Source: Prinia subflava
Lineage: Eukaryota; Chordata; Aves; Passeriformes; Cisticolidae
DNA length: 64,000 nucleotides
Direction of reading: 5' to 3'
NCBI RefSeq assembly: GCF_021018805.1
Contig: NC_086248.1
Location: 29,892,922-29,956,921, forward strand
The notes below the pieces were generated by a model. The model was not told where the DNA came from. It made no database searches and was given only the letters and a program-made list of their open reading frames with translations. Shown in pieces: positions 24,801 to 37,311 of the stretch (within the stretch, counting starts at the first letter, position 1; every line of letters begins with the position of its first letter). The position numbers and the translations under genes were made by a program.

Positions 24801-27320
24801 TTTTAGCTTGTACAGTCTCAGTAAACATCAAGAAGCAAGGATGCTCCATTTTTCTGAGACTACAAACTCAAGACAATTTTCTTAAAACAGTTATAAACAG
24901 TGATATTCTGGAGAAGTAGGCATTAAAATGTAGAGAAAAAAGCTATTGGTTTTCTTTCACAAATAGTATTCTTGAGAACATTTAACTTCAGTAGAGAGTA
25001 CATTAAAAGAAGAAATTAAAATAAATCATAAATATAAAGAGCCTTGACATTTTTAATTTTACCATGTGCTATGATTAAAGCATAAAATAAACCAGCTAAT
25101 GTTCTTCTTTTCTAATTTTTTAATTCACTAAGATGCCATATGCTTTTCATTTGTGTTTACTTTGGCATCCAGAAGAATGAAGAGAATTAAGTAATGCTGG
25201 AGACAAGCTTAATCATTATCTTGTGTTCAAGCACTTTCATGGTATATTTAAAATAGATGTGTGAGCCTTTTTTGTTCCTTGTAATATGGAAATTATAAAG
25301 GAAGGTGAACGGGATGATAAATTAGAGATCCTCTCAGCAAGGCTGTTAAATTATTTTCAGCTAGAAGACATACTGTACACACTGAGCTTCAGCTGAATAT
25401 AATTAATTTGAAACGTTATCACTGTTGTGCTTGCAGTCCTATTGTATTTTTTTTCAGTTCTGCATCTTGCTGGCTCCTATCACACCCCTCACTGTGAGAT
25501 CTTTTCCTGTTTTGCACGTGTCCTGTTTGTTACCACCATATGGTAGTTAGAATTTCAGTAGCTTTGCTCTGTTTACAGACCACTGTGCTTTGTCATATTT
25601 TTGCTACTCACCCTGTATTGCCATCTGATACCTATCATCTGTTTAACACATTGGATGCCAAAAATACTCAGATTTTTTTTTTTTCAAATGCATGTATGAG
25701 AAAGACTGTTTCAGAATGCTGTTTTGATAAGCATTGCTCCCAAGTAATTTCCTGTTAATGTTGAACCCATACCTCTCAACTTTCCAAACTTTTTACCAGG
25801 TGCCAGCTGACTGAAGGGATATATTCCAGTACTAAGGATTTGTTTTTTACCTTATGTGCATTGCACTGTTTGTAGCAGATGATAGGGTGTTTAAACATCT
25901 TTTCCCACTGTGTGACTGTAGCAAAACCAATATTGTCAGAGTATAGCAGGGTCTATTCTTACTCTGCTTGCTGATTGCAATTTAGATAGGGTTGGATTAA
26001 GGAGCTGTTTTTTAAATTGGTTCAGTTGGATAAATGGGCTTCTCTTTCATTTTCTTTCTCATCTGTTGCTTCATTAATATGTCTACTGGTTAATAATTCT
26101 GTATTCAGAACAAGAGAGCTAAATACTTGTGTGTGTGATTTTGTGTAGGTGCAAATCTGTGCCTCACTTTTAAAAACTTTTCCTTAAGATTTTCATTAAT
26201 CTTTTTTCCTCATTCTCTTATCCTTAAATTGAGCTTTTCTTCTGTAGCACCCTGCCTCCCGACCCCCATCCTCTTCCCCCTGCCCTGCTCCTTTCTTAAT
26301 ATTCTGAGTTTTATGGCTGGTTGGTTGCGATATGATGACCATCCTTAGAAAAAATTGTGGCTGCAAGTAGCATATTATGTGATTTAATAAATTAATTCAA
26401 TAAATTGAAGAGAACACTATTTAATCCTCTTTCACTTCAGTCTGAAAACAGATTAGATTTTGTCTGTTCACAAAAATTTGATTGTGGTGAAGTTTAACTT
26501 AAATAAATGATATTTGTATTCCATAATAAAATGAAACTGATGTTTCTGAAGAGAAAATAAATCAAGTCATTCTTTACTCATATATTTAATGTATTTTAGG
26601 GGACATTGCTGGCAGAGCCACTTCACAAAATAGTATTTTACTGCACAAATTTCCTGTGGAGCTCAAAGACTCCTACTTAAAGGACCACTCTGTGGCATTA
26701 AAGCATTGTTATGCCACCGCAAGCTGACATAGGTCAGCTCATTCAGGAGACAAGTTCTGTGTGTCTGTTATACAACATGGGGAAGAGAGTGGGGTGAGGG
26801 ATTAAATTCAGTAAAATTTAAGTGATCAGTAATACTGGTGATCACTAATATTTAAATAAATGAGGAAAATGAAGATCTCACTTATTTGATAAGGAAAAAA
26901 ATTTAAGGGAATCTGTAACAATCTTTTTAGAAGTTTGTATGAGAGAAGCTTGTGTCTAAAATACTTAAGGGCTTGTTCTTCTAAATAAGCAACCGTGTAT
27001 GAAAATAATTTTTATCTGCAAATGCAGTAATGTAGAAGGATATGCCCTGTAATGTCACAAATGGTACTGGCATGGCTAGGTGTCTCTGGGATCTTTGTTT
27101 TCTGCCATACACCTGCACCAAAACAGTTCTTCTGTTATACTAGGTAAAGAAAACACAGAGAATGAAAACATTTCACGGAAAGAACAAAGGCAAACTATCC
27201 TTAACTAATTGACTTTAGTATTTTTATCTGTGTTCTCTTTGTGTAAGAGTAAGCCCTGATTTCATAATTTAAGCAAGCCTTGCATAAAATTATGTATTTT
27301 AAAAAATCAAACAAAAGAAC

Positions 27321-27370
27321 CACATATATATATATACACACATATAAATACATATATATATGTATATATG
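27321..27370 (+). repeat. TA/CA-rich microsatellite
   Basis: This is an imperfect run of TA and CA dinucleotides (catatatatatatacacac, then tacatatatatatgtata), about 50 bp, and self-complementary in places. Confidence 0.8.
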
Positions 27371-27882
27371 TAAAATTTATTGGTGAATAGTTCTTTGTCT
27401 CTGAAATAGCTGAGAAGAGAGGAATCTTGATCTTACTTTCCAGTTTAGTAGGGTTTAAATTGTAAGAGTGTTGTGAATCGAAGAGCTCCTGGAAGATGGT
27501 CTCCTTATTATGGTCTGATAATGTGGGTAGGCAGGAGAAAATTTCTCAGGCCTTTTTTACAGTGGATCTTATGGAGAATATTAAGCTGACAATTTTTGGG
27601 GAACTGAAATTCATTTTTAAAGCAATGTCTGTAGAAATCAAATTCAGCTTTAAAACAATCTTTGTAGCAAATAATGTTATCTTCATTTTGAGTAAGAAAA
27701 GCCTTTTTTTCTAAGAGACACATATTCCTTATGAAGTAATCTACAAGCAATATTAGCACCTTGGACTATCCTAGAGCTTTATTTCTTAAAATGCCCGGGT
27801 CTGACAGTACAATTGCAAGAGATGCTCAAGCTCACACTTCTGCTGCAGTCAAATCCTTTTCCTCAGTTTCTGATTCTGCTGC

Positions 27883-27952
27883 AGCCCCTTTTTTTTTCCC
27901 CTGTTTTTCTTTTTCTTTTTTCCTTTTTTTCTTTCTTTCTTTTTTTTTTTCC
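27883..27952 (+). repeat. Polypyrimidine low-complexity tract
   Basis: About 70 bp, almost all C and T with only one G. It produces an artefactual Lys/Arg/Glu-rich open frame on the complementary strand (27863-28144). Confidence 0.8.
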
Positions 27953-29987
27953 GGTAACATTAATGCAACTGTGCGAGGTCAGATTTTCTTTCTTTCGGTC
28001 GTGTCTAACCCCATTGAGTTTCCTGGACGGACTGACTGACTGACCGACTGTGTGGTTGCATGGATATTGCTGTCCCTGGGTCATTATGGCTGTTTTTCTG
28101 CAAAAGTATTGCGTGAATAATGACAAGTGAAATAATGCAGCCATTTACCTCTGCAGTTTTGTTGCATGAGTACTTTCAGCAATCTTTAAAAAGCTTAATA
28201 TGCTTATCGGTTCTGTGTTTATTACGTAGACAATGCTTGGCCTGAATGTGTGTTTTAATGCTGTAATAGGAGTGGGACTGTAACATAGTGACATTTCTGT
28301 AACTTTTTAGGTGTTGCATTTGGTAATGCAGGCTACTAACAGCTCTGTGTGTATGAACTCATGAAACTTTTAGAACTTTCTCACTTGGAATTGGTGACAA
28401 CTCCTCAGAGCAAACCAGCTGCTCTCCTGCTGCATTGACTGTGTGAGGAGAGCTGAGTGGTGAAGAATTTAAACAGGAAAATGCAGCAGAGCTGCCATGG
28501 TTACATGGGATAACTGATACTGGTGAGGTTGCCCACAGAGGTAAGAGGTGGGTAAGAATGGCCACACTGGTTAAAGAAGAGGCATTGACCCCTTGTGGGG
28601 TGTTGTCTCCACCCTTCTGCTGGCTCCAGTCAAACTGGCACTTCGTCAGTTGAGTTTGAGCAGAAGGCGCTGATTCCTTCAGTACTAAATATATCTCACC
28701 ATGTAAATGCTTTTTAAAACAAAACACGCACAGTTTCTTTCTGAGTTTCTCAGCTGTGCCTTTTTTAGTACTATTATGTGTTGTTTGCTTCGTTCTCTGG
28801 TTTCTCATTTTTACCTCAGAAAGGATATCGGTCATTTGGGAGGAACTGTGGGAAGCTGGAATGTAAATTCCTTATTGTAGATATTGCACATTTTTGACTC
28901 ACAGTTCTTCAGTTGTGTAAGGAAGAAGTCTGCTTGTGGGCTGTAGTTATTTAAAAAAAACACCAACAAATAGAAGTATATGAAAATAAAATTTTCCAAT
29001 AATCTACATTAGGAAATCTTCCAGGAAGATGAAAAATTGCATTTTATACAAGTTATTTATTGAGCTCATTTATATGCTTGCAGAAAACCTGCCCTAAGTA
29101 AAGTGTTAACTTGAAAATTACTGTTCCTGAAAAGGCACCAGATAAGAGCCCTGGGAATAAACTGCAGCCCACACCACTTTGCTGGTGTGTCTCTTCTCTG
29201 ATGTGATGAGCAGGGACACTTTCTAGACAAGGTGTGGGACTTTTTTGCAACAGCCTGTACAGGCTTGTGAGGATGCTGTCAGGTAGTATGTGCTTGATAA
29301 TAGATTACAGGAAGGAACTGGAATTAAGACAACTTGTATAGAGGGCAGAAATATCTGCTGCATGTGAACAACTTTCCAGTGGTGATGGCCAAGTCTAAGT
29401 TCCTGTGTGAGGTCTTTCACTATAACGTAAGTGAAACCTTTATCTTGGCCAAGTCTGAATTTTATCGTGATTCTCATAATAAAATGTTTTGTGGTTTTGC
29501 TTTTCCTGGACTGGTGTCAGGGACCTGTAGGAAAATACTAACAGTAATTAAAAATGCATTGTCCCTCATGGACATGGGGAAATGAAGTATATTTCCTGAG
29601 GGCTGGAAAGCAAAAAGTAAATTACTAGAGTCATAACATGATGAAAAGAAAAAAAACCCAACAACTTTCTGTATTTTTGAACCATGTTGGGAGATTGGTG
29701 TTACCATATTGCCTGGAATCACTTGTCATGGACTGTAACCCTTCTGAGTGGGGGTTTTCTGACGTGTAGGAAAAAAGATCTTTGCCTGCACTATAAGTAT
29801 TAGGCAAATAGTAGAATAATAGCAACAGACAGGAAGGAGAGTCTGTATTGCCAGGCCTGTAAAGTAAAAGTTTTAACATACTTTTGACATACCTAATTTT
29901 TGTTCAGATCTTTGCAGGCATCAAGGTGAAGGAGAGGTTTAAGGAGGATCATGTGATAATGGTGGTGTTCCTAATACTCCCATGCTA

Positions 29988-30133
29988 GAGGCAACAAAGG
30001 GAAATCCTCAAAGACCAGATTGGATGGGACTTTCAGCACCCTGTTCTAGTGAAAGGTGTCCCTGCCCATGGCAGGGGACTTGGAACTGGGTGATCTTTAA
30101 GGTCCCTTACAACCCAAAACATTCTGTGATTCT
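29988..30133 (+). mobile_element. CR1 LINE 3' tail, + strand
   Basis: This is a very clear CR1 3' end: accagattggatgggactt, then gtgaaaggtgtccctgccca, tggcaggggacttggaactg, then gatctttaaggtcccttaca and a final cattctgtgattct. Only the last 150 bp or so of the element is present, the usual 5' truncation. It is better preserved than the copies at 2813 and 10900. Confidence 0.92.
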
Positions 30134-33100
30134 TGCTTGAAAGTAACTTGAGCAGAAGCATCTCAGTACTGAATAAGAAATCATAGGCAGGATGGAAATA
30201 TGCTGTCAAAGTTTTTGAAGGTGAAGATAAGCCATTTATGTTTTATGCAGTAGAAAAGCAGATTCATTGGGGGAATACAAAGAGAGAGGTAAAATAAATT
30301 AAATTATATTTGTTGCAAAACTGTGATTATACTATCAGACTGACAGGCTTGCACTGGAAGGAAAAAGAATTAAGGGATGAGCTGGTGGTAACTGAATGTT
30401 TAAGCTGTAAAGATATGAAATGAGCTAAACTTCAGAGTTTGTTTTTCTGTTTGTTTGGGGGTTTGTTTTGGTTTTAGTTTGGTATTAATTTGCAAAATCA
30501 GCTCCCACACTTTATACAACACTTTAGGTGAAGGTCTAAGTAGGTCTGAGTCCAGTGTGTAGCACAGTGGTTATTGATTCTGAGTGCAAAACAGAATGGA
30601 GAGGGTGGTAAGTTGTGCTGGAGGTAGAAGGAAATTTCTATTTCAATTTATGAAGTTTGGTGTACAGGTCACCCTTGACAGGAGTCAATATCTCTGCCAA
30701 ACACTTCAGTTTGGGGAGAGGGAGACAAATGTGAGGTAAAGACCTGTGAGTTACAAGCATGGTGGGATTTGTGTTTGCACCAATAAAACAGGGAGGTAGA
30801 AGAGATCTTGGTATGTGGAGAAGGAGGGGCTGATGCCCAGTGGGATTAAGGTGATTTCTGGTGAGGTGAAAAATGTCATGGATGGCAGGTGAACGCCAAG
30901 TTGAGAGAAAATGGAGTAGATCCATAGTTGTGTGTTGAGTGAACAGAGGAGAATTAAGAAAGCTTCAGGCCAGGTAAAATCTGAAATTTTGAGGATTATT
31001 CATTGTTTTTATTATAGGATATAGAACATACTATATGTTGTCTGTAGTTATAATTTTGATATATTTATTAAGAATGTGTAGGAGTGAGAGACAAAACCTA
31101 CAGAAAATGTGATTAGGGAAAGGTCAAATGGGTGGTAAGTCACAGAAAAGTGACAAGTTGGACAGTAGGAAACACCAAAGGGACTAGAAGCAGTCAGTAT
31201 GTGCAGGAGAAAAGATGGATATGGAAGCCACTACTCTACCATTTGAAGTCCTTTGATTAATGCTTGTATTTCTTTTACAGAAACATGGCCTTTTGTTCCC
31301 CTCTAAAGATTAGTTGATTAATCATATTGCCACCTGTTTCACAGCTTATGGAAACCATGTCTTCTTTGCCTTTAGTTCTTAAAACAGCAGTTCACAATGC
31401 ATAAAAAAGTACAGTAACAGCATTAATATAGAAATATTAACATCCAAATTCACAGAAGTCCAATATTTTGCAATATGAGTACATCTCACAGTTATTTCAT
31501 CTTCACAAAAGAACCAAACCCAAATATTGCCCATGCTAAAAAAAGCAGCACACCCCCAAACATTTAAAAATATCCTGGACTTCAAATAGTCTAACACAGT
31601 GACATTACTACATCAAGAACTTGGGAGCTTGAAGAGTTAGATATGTCGCTTACTATTCAACCTCAATTTGTCCTACCTGTACAGAGTGTATAAATGTTTA
31701 TAATGGATTTATATGTCATGGGATGATTAATGAAGTAACCAGAAAATATATCTAGAGTTCTCCAGTCAACTTCAGTAGCTTTTCTAGTCACCACATGCTG
31801 GGTTTCCCATAAACCCTTCATTTCTCTTTATTCAGACGAAACTATCTACCGCAACTTGCTAAATAGCCTGTCTTGACTTCCATGTTTAAAGTGCATGTTC
31901 CCAAATCCCGTGACAAGTTGACAGCTGTTCCCAGCTGTGGTGCTGCTGGGGCTGTGGCCAGAGCCAGCCTCCCCTGGAAGCACCTCCGTGAGATGGGTGC
32001 CTGCAGTGCTGGCAGACCAGCAAGGCATCCAGTGCGACCGAGGCAATTCCAGCTTTACAGAGCAGCTGAACAACGTTTTTCAGGTCACAGCTTCAACGTG
32101 GATGCTTCAGCAGCGCCAACAGGTTTTTAGCTCTAGCTGTTGCCTTCATGGGCGTGCACGGTGTCGCCGTTTGCATTTTAAATTATTTATTTATCATTTA
32201 AAAAAAAAAAAATCCAAGAACAGAGCTTGGTAAAACGCCTGCTTGCCTTATGGAGAAACTTGTCTGAGCTCTGTGTGATGATGTGTTTGTGTGGCGTGGG
32301 TGAACAGGACGAAATACTGCATTTTACTAAGCTTTTTTCAGACATGCAGTAGATGCTGGTGGATGGTTACTTAAGGCTATGTCACTTAGAAGGCGGCACT
32401 TTTTCTACTAACATGAACTCATGACAGGGCATAATATTTTTATAGCATTACATCAAGTGTTTAATTTAAAGGCTGAACCATTTGAGTTGAACTGAGAGAG
32501 TGAAAATGCAATCTGCATTGCCATCTACTGGACTTCTAAGGAAGTACAAAATATAATTTAATACATTCAAAGTAATTTCAAATGTAACTGCGTGAAAGAA
32601 ATCTTTGTACAATTTTTGTAAAATCTGTGAAGACATAGAAAATGCACTATTTTGAAGCTTTCTACTCTTCAGCATATATGTGCAGATATTTTAGATAGGT
32701 ATCTAAAACAGCAAAATGGAATTTAACACATGAATTTAAAACAGCAAAAGAAGCAATAATATCCTCTGTTAAAAAAATTACAGCCTTGGATTTTCATTTC
32801 AGCAACTAAAATAATAAGAAATTCAGTAACAAGACTATAAATATACATCTTGGTCCAACTCCAAAGAACCCAACAACATAAATGGTAATTTCTCTGTGGC
32901 TTGATGTAACACTTTTTGATTGGTCATTGTTATGAATGGCCTCAATGTTCATTTTTGTCCTCCTAATTATATCAGTGAGCTGTCTGAAAGGTTTAGGTTA
33001 TGTAAGGTATTTATCACAACTGTTCTCCAAGGCTTACAGTTTTTGCTAAATATATGAAGATGTGAGTAAAGCTTTGAAGAATTGCCTATCAGTAATTTTT

Positions 33101-36100
33101 TTACTAGTTTACACTGTCAAAGTGAAAGAATGAATATTCAAATGAAAATATGGTACATGCATAACACAGCTGAAGCAGGGGTTTTTGTGAAATGCCTTTT
33201 AAAAAAGGGAGGAGGAAGCCATCATGTTTTCTTGGAGAAAAAACCAGTAGCAACCTAAACATATGTTGAGTTATATGTATATTGTAAAAGGGCTAAGGCC
33301 TTCCCTGCAGACATGCAAAGTGTGTATTGGTTTTTGTAGACTGTGGGTGGTGATGCTGACCCCTCATAGGTGCAGTGCAGTCCTGAGGATGATGTCCCTC
33401 TCCAAGCAGCTCAGCCTCTTCCTGTATTTTAGCAGCAGCAGAGTGTGGTTTAGTCATAGATGTGATGTGCCCAAAGATTCTGCTATAGTGGGATCTTTTT
33501 TTGATCAGGCATATGTGCCATGCCTGTGAGTGTGAAACAGCAGCACCCTCCCCAGACACGTCAGCTCGTGCGGGTGCAGCTTCTTTGTTCAGAGTGGTGG
33601 GAGGTCTGCACAAGCACTGCAATAATGTCTCAGAGTAGGCTAATCCTGCAAGTGCCCTTCACTTCAATAGCACAACCAGATAAATATTTGGGTGCATGAT
33701 GAAAAATCATATAGGTATATGCATACAGGAGTCTGGTTCCTCTTTCTGTTAGAGGGGATTGAATTGGTATCTGCCTCAAGGGTCTGCCAAGCTGACAGAT
33801 ATCATATGCTGTTATTAGGTCTTTAGTCTAACCTTCAGATGCTTGTCTACTTTAGGGAATATTTAATAGATTTAAATTTTCCTTGCATCTGATGAAAATG
33901 TGCTCAATAGCGTGGAAGTTAAGGAGCAAATCAAAACCTACTGTCTGTATTTTAGGTCTTGCTTAATACTTAATATACTTCTATACATGGCAAATCTATT
34001 GAGAGGGATTTGCTGCCACCATTATAGAGTAGCCAGAGATACAGAGATCCAGCTTTTTCCTCAAAAAGGCAGGAAAGGGGGTTAAAAAAAGAGCCAATTG
34101 AACAGGACCTGCTGTGAGCTGGATAAGATTCTTTCTGCTCTGTGAAATGTGCAGTCATTTTCTTTAATTCCATTCTTGCTCTAGATAAAATGTCAGCATT
34201 TCCTCAGTAGCCCCTTGTATGATATGCAAGATAAAGGTTTCAAACCCCTCGTCGTAAAATGTGTTTTACGTTGATGCAGAAATTAACAGATCTATAAACA
34301 AGTGATACTTATTTATAAAGAACTTAATCTCATCTCCCTTAAGTTTTGCAGTCAGTAGCATGTTCATCTACCCCCGGGTGCACACAGAAGGACAAAATAT
34401 AATTGTATTCATACTCTTCCTAAGCTTCATTTGTGACAGAAAAAGTTTGAGTGGAGATGGTCTAATTGGAAAAGATCAGGAAGAGAGGCAGTGCTTGCTG
34501 CTATCTTCCCTTTCCAAAATAGTGAATATCCAGGAGTTTTGGTTTTACTTTTGTGGAGAAGAACTGAATTTCATTTCCATGGTTTCATTTTTAATAGAAG
34601 ATTTAATATAATAAGAAATTTACCTACAACCTCTCCATTATTTAATTGCATTCTTTAAGCTGATTATTATAAAAATTCCTGAATGTGTTCTGTTGTTTTT
34701 ATGCATTATAAGTGAGCAGCTGTGTAAGGTGATTCATATGTGTAATCCAGTTATATGGCCAAAAGTATTAAGTATTTCTCCAGGATTTTGCCTAATTTTT
34801 TAACCTACTTTTCTCATCTTACTCAATACTGCAAAGGTTTTTAAGCAGGTTAGTAAAAAAATAAAAGAAAACAAACCCCCTTGCTGCTCCTGCCAAGCTT
34901 TTTATTTGCATAAAGCATTAGGTGCAATGCACCATGTTTGTAGTTAGGGTGAATGATTATTTGGCTGCTTAGCTTTTGCTGTAGCTGCATTCTCACTAGA
35001 ATGAGAATAATTAGAATAACTAGGAGTTACTGGTTTTAGTGTGAGAGCTGGTTGACTTATGTATTTACAAGCAATAATATTCCTGTCCAACTGAATTATG
35101 TGTATTTTACCACAATTCCTGTGAGTTAAGTTGAATTGTCATTTTTTCAGCTTGAATATCATGTTAAAGTAAAAATACCCGCTTTGCCAAAGAAGTTTTT
35201 CATACAGAGAACATGGATTACTTACATGTTAAACCTCCAGACAAGTTCACCGTACAGACGCACACACACAGGTCCACAGAAACATGAAAATTGTGTCACT
35301 AAAAATACACTGGTTAAATGGTGTGTCTCAGTGCTAATTAAAGGAAGTAGGTAGCTCAAAGCAGGGAGCAGAGATAAAGGCTATCACCAAGACCTCTGTA
35401 GACAACACACCTACTGTTTCCATTTATTAAACTCAAGATTCCCTGTTTCTGTTCATAATCTGTGTAGCTGCTCATGATTTTTAAATGTTACCCACGGGGA
35501 TGTAGATTTGAAGCAACATCTGGGAGGGCCTGGATTCTGCATAGCACGGTGCAAAGACCCAAGTTTTTCCCTTCTGGACCCTCCTTCTTAGGCTGTCTGA
35601 GGTCTTTGCCCAAGCTCATGATAATAAAGTTCAGGAATTGCGGTGCTGTCCTGATGCACCTACAGAAATGTTTCTTTCTTGCATGATTTGATGACTAATA
35701 ACATAGGTAACACCTAAAATATGATCCTTTTAAATTAAACTTCAGGGTGGAGTAAATGAAGGTCCATGGCAGCTGAGGTTGGTTCTGCTTTAAATAGGAT
35801 GATCCAGCATTTTACTGATCCCTTTAATTTCTGGCTTTGGGAGCTCATGTCCTACATTCCTCTCAGGTCTCCAAAAGCAAACTGATGGGAAAATATTGTT
35901 TTTTTCTTTTTTGGAGGAGAATTAGTTTTCTGTTAATTCAGATTCAGGTTCCTGGATTAGACCACTGGGAGGGATCTGGTGGACATTGAAATTGATGCCT
36001 AAGAAGCAGTTGCAGTCTGCAGCCAGGATCGTGAGAGGTCTGTATTGCCTCTTTTGGAAATGCCCAGACCTTTAGATGGTTTCCCTCTGAAATGTCACCT

Positions 36101-36185
36101 TTGCGAGGAAGGTTTCATAGAAACAAACAGGAGAACATTTTTTTTTCCTCAGGGAAAATATAATAATTAAAAGAAAGATTTTTTC
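30134..36185 (+). other. RIMS1: RIMS1 upstream intron: unique sequence with GC-richer islets
   Basis: No exon was recognised. About 31900-32170 is GC-richer, with several CpGs near 32140-32172 and open frames of 85 and 98 codons, and is followed by an A12 run near 32201. A second GC-richer patch lies at about 33340-33620. Neither has a recognisable protein or repeat identity. T/G-rich sequence occurs near 30437-30482. Confidence 0.5.
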
Positions 36186-36247
<62 letters not shown>

Positions 36248-36303
36248 CTCCTCCTCCTCCTCCTCCTCCTCCTCCTCCTCCTCCTCCTCCTCCTCCTCCT
36301 CCT
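36186..36303 (+). repeat. Compound trinucleotide microsatellite (TTA)~20-(CCT)19
   Basis: An uninterrupted TAT/TTA tract (36186-36246, 61 bp) passes without a spacer into 19 perfect CCT units (36247-36303). The tract ends about 795 bp before the zinc-finger exon acceptor. The CCT half is a pure pyrimidine mirror repeat; the TTA half is pure A/T. The absence of interruptions suggests a young, length-variable locus. Confidence 0.95.
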
Positions 36304-37097
36304 GAGTTATAGAAGGGGGAGTGAAGGCCAGAGGGCTGTGTTCTCTTCCTGAGCTGTGATTAGGAGGTGGGTCTGTTGTGTAGCAGCAAGCTTAGCCAGA
36401 TGGTGGGCATAGGGTCAGTGTGTTTGTTTTCTGGGGCAGCTGGAGGAGAAGTGCTGCTTCTTTGAACACGTCTTCATCGTAGGAACCTCTGCACCTGCTA
36501 ATGCTTCTATGTACTCCTACAGCTAATCTGGAAGAAATATCTGTAATGAGGGATAGCAAACCTTAAGTAGTCTCTCATACTTAACAAGAGAAAATACAAC
36601 AGATTGTTCATATATAAATTTGAAATAAAAATATGTCCTCATATTCTTGTATGGTCAGTGTGATTGTAGACCATGTTTTGAACTGTTGTAATCTAGATTT
36701 TGAAAGCACTGAAACTGGAGATTGGTTTACATATTTTGATTACACCTGGTGTATAAATTAAGCTGGTTAAAAAGATGTAAATTTGATCACACAATTATTT
36801 CTTTTATTCAGTACATGGTAGGCATGTTTAGTATCTGTATTTGGATCAATTTCTGGTCAAGTGAAATAATTTGCTTGTAATCTTTGAAGTAAACCATCAA
36901 GAATAAAGATGTCTATTATTATTTTTCCTTTAGATTGCCCTATGCAGTCTTCAGTGTGCAGTGTGTATTTGATATGAGACATATGTAGTATTGTGAACAG
37001 GCACAGAATGTGAGGCAGAGCTGCACACTGAAAGAAATACAGAATAGTAGTCTTTCCTCCTATTCGTGCTATATAAACTTTTTTCTCATCTGTGCAG
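36304..37097 (+). other. RIMS1: Last 0.8 kb of the intron before the RIMS1 zinc-finger exon
   Basis: This is AT-rich intron with no repeat or exon. It ends in a pyrimidine-rich acceptor region (ttcctcctattcg, then cttttttctcatctgtgcag) that serves the exon at 37098. The 156-codon minus-strand frame at 36857-37327 overlaps the exon in antisense and is a shadow. Confidence 0.7.
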
Positions 37098-37311
37098 GAG
37101 GTTGCATCAACAATTTGAAAGCTATAAAGAGCAAGTAAGAAAGATAGGGGAAGAAGCCCGCCGTTACCAGGGAGAGCACAAGGATGATGCTCCAACATGT
37201 GGAATCTGTCATAAAACAAAGTTTGCAGATGGTTGTGGCCATTTATGCTCTTATTGCCGGACCAAGTTCTGTGCTCGATGTGGAGGTCGTGTCTCTCTGC
37301 GATCAAACAAT
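37098..37311 (+). CDS. RIMS1: RIMS1 coding exon: N-terminal half of the Rab3/Munc13-binding zinc-finger region
   Basis: This is an internal exon of RIM1, the active-zone scaffold that links Rab3 vesicles, Munc13 priming factors and calcium channels at presynaptic terminals. From position 37099 it encodes 71 residues, starting RLHQQFESYK and ending SLRSNN. A charged helical stretch (residues 1-30, with EQVRKIGEEARRYQGEHKDD) is followed by zinc-finger CxxC pairs: CGIC at 34-37, CSYC at 50-53 and CARC at 58-61. The last CxxC pair lies in the exon at 62757. The acceptor is tgtgcag after a pyrimidine-rich tract, and the donor is the strong AAT|gtaagt. The single G at 37098 completes a codon from the preceding exon, which is not in the window; the exon ends in phase 0. 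The acceptor reads CAGGAG, a tandem NAGNAG site, so a start at 37101 is possible. The family assignment is near certain from memory of RIM proteins, not from a search. Confidence 0.97.

Larger units (their letters stand above)
21841..29987 (+). other. RIMS1: RIMS1 upstream intron: mostly unique sequence with simple repeats
   Basis: No exon was recognised in these 8 kb. Simple-sequence features are a T-rich stretch near 21965-22010, an A10 run near 22871, a small GATA-like run near 24618, the TA-rich tract at 27321-27370, a pyrimidine tract at 27883-27952 and a degenerate GACT repeat near 28029-28048. Open frames of up to 158 codons (minus strand, 28359-28835) lack any recognisable domain and splice context. 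Confidence 0.55.

Noticed and set aside
27863..28144. Minus-strand frame rich in Lys, Arg and Glu, resembling a nuclear-localisation tail
   Set aside because: It is the complement of the pyrimidine tract at 27883-27952.
28359..28835. 158-codon minus-strand open frame, the longest in the window
   Set aside because: No domain or family resemblance, no convincing splice borders, and mixed low-complexity start; length is plausible by chance in 64 kb.
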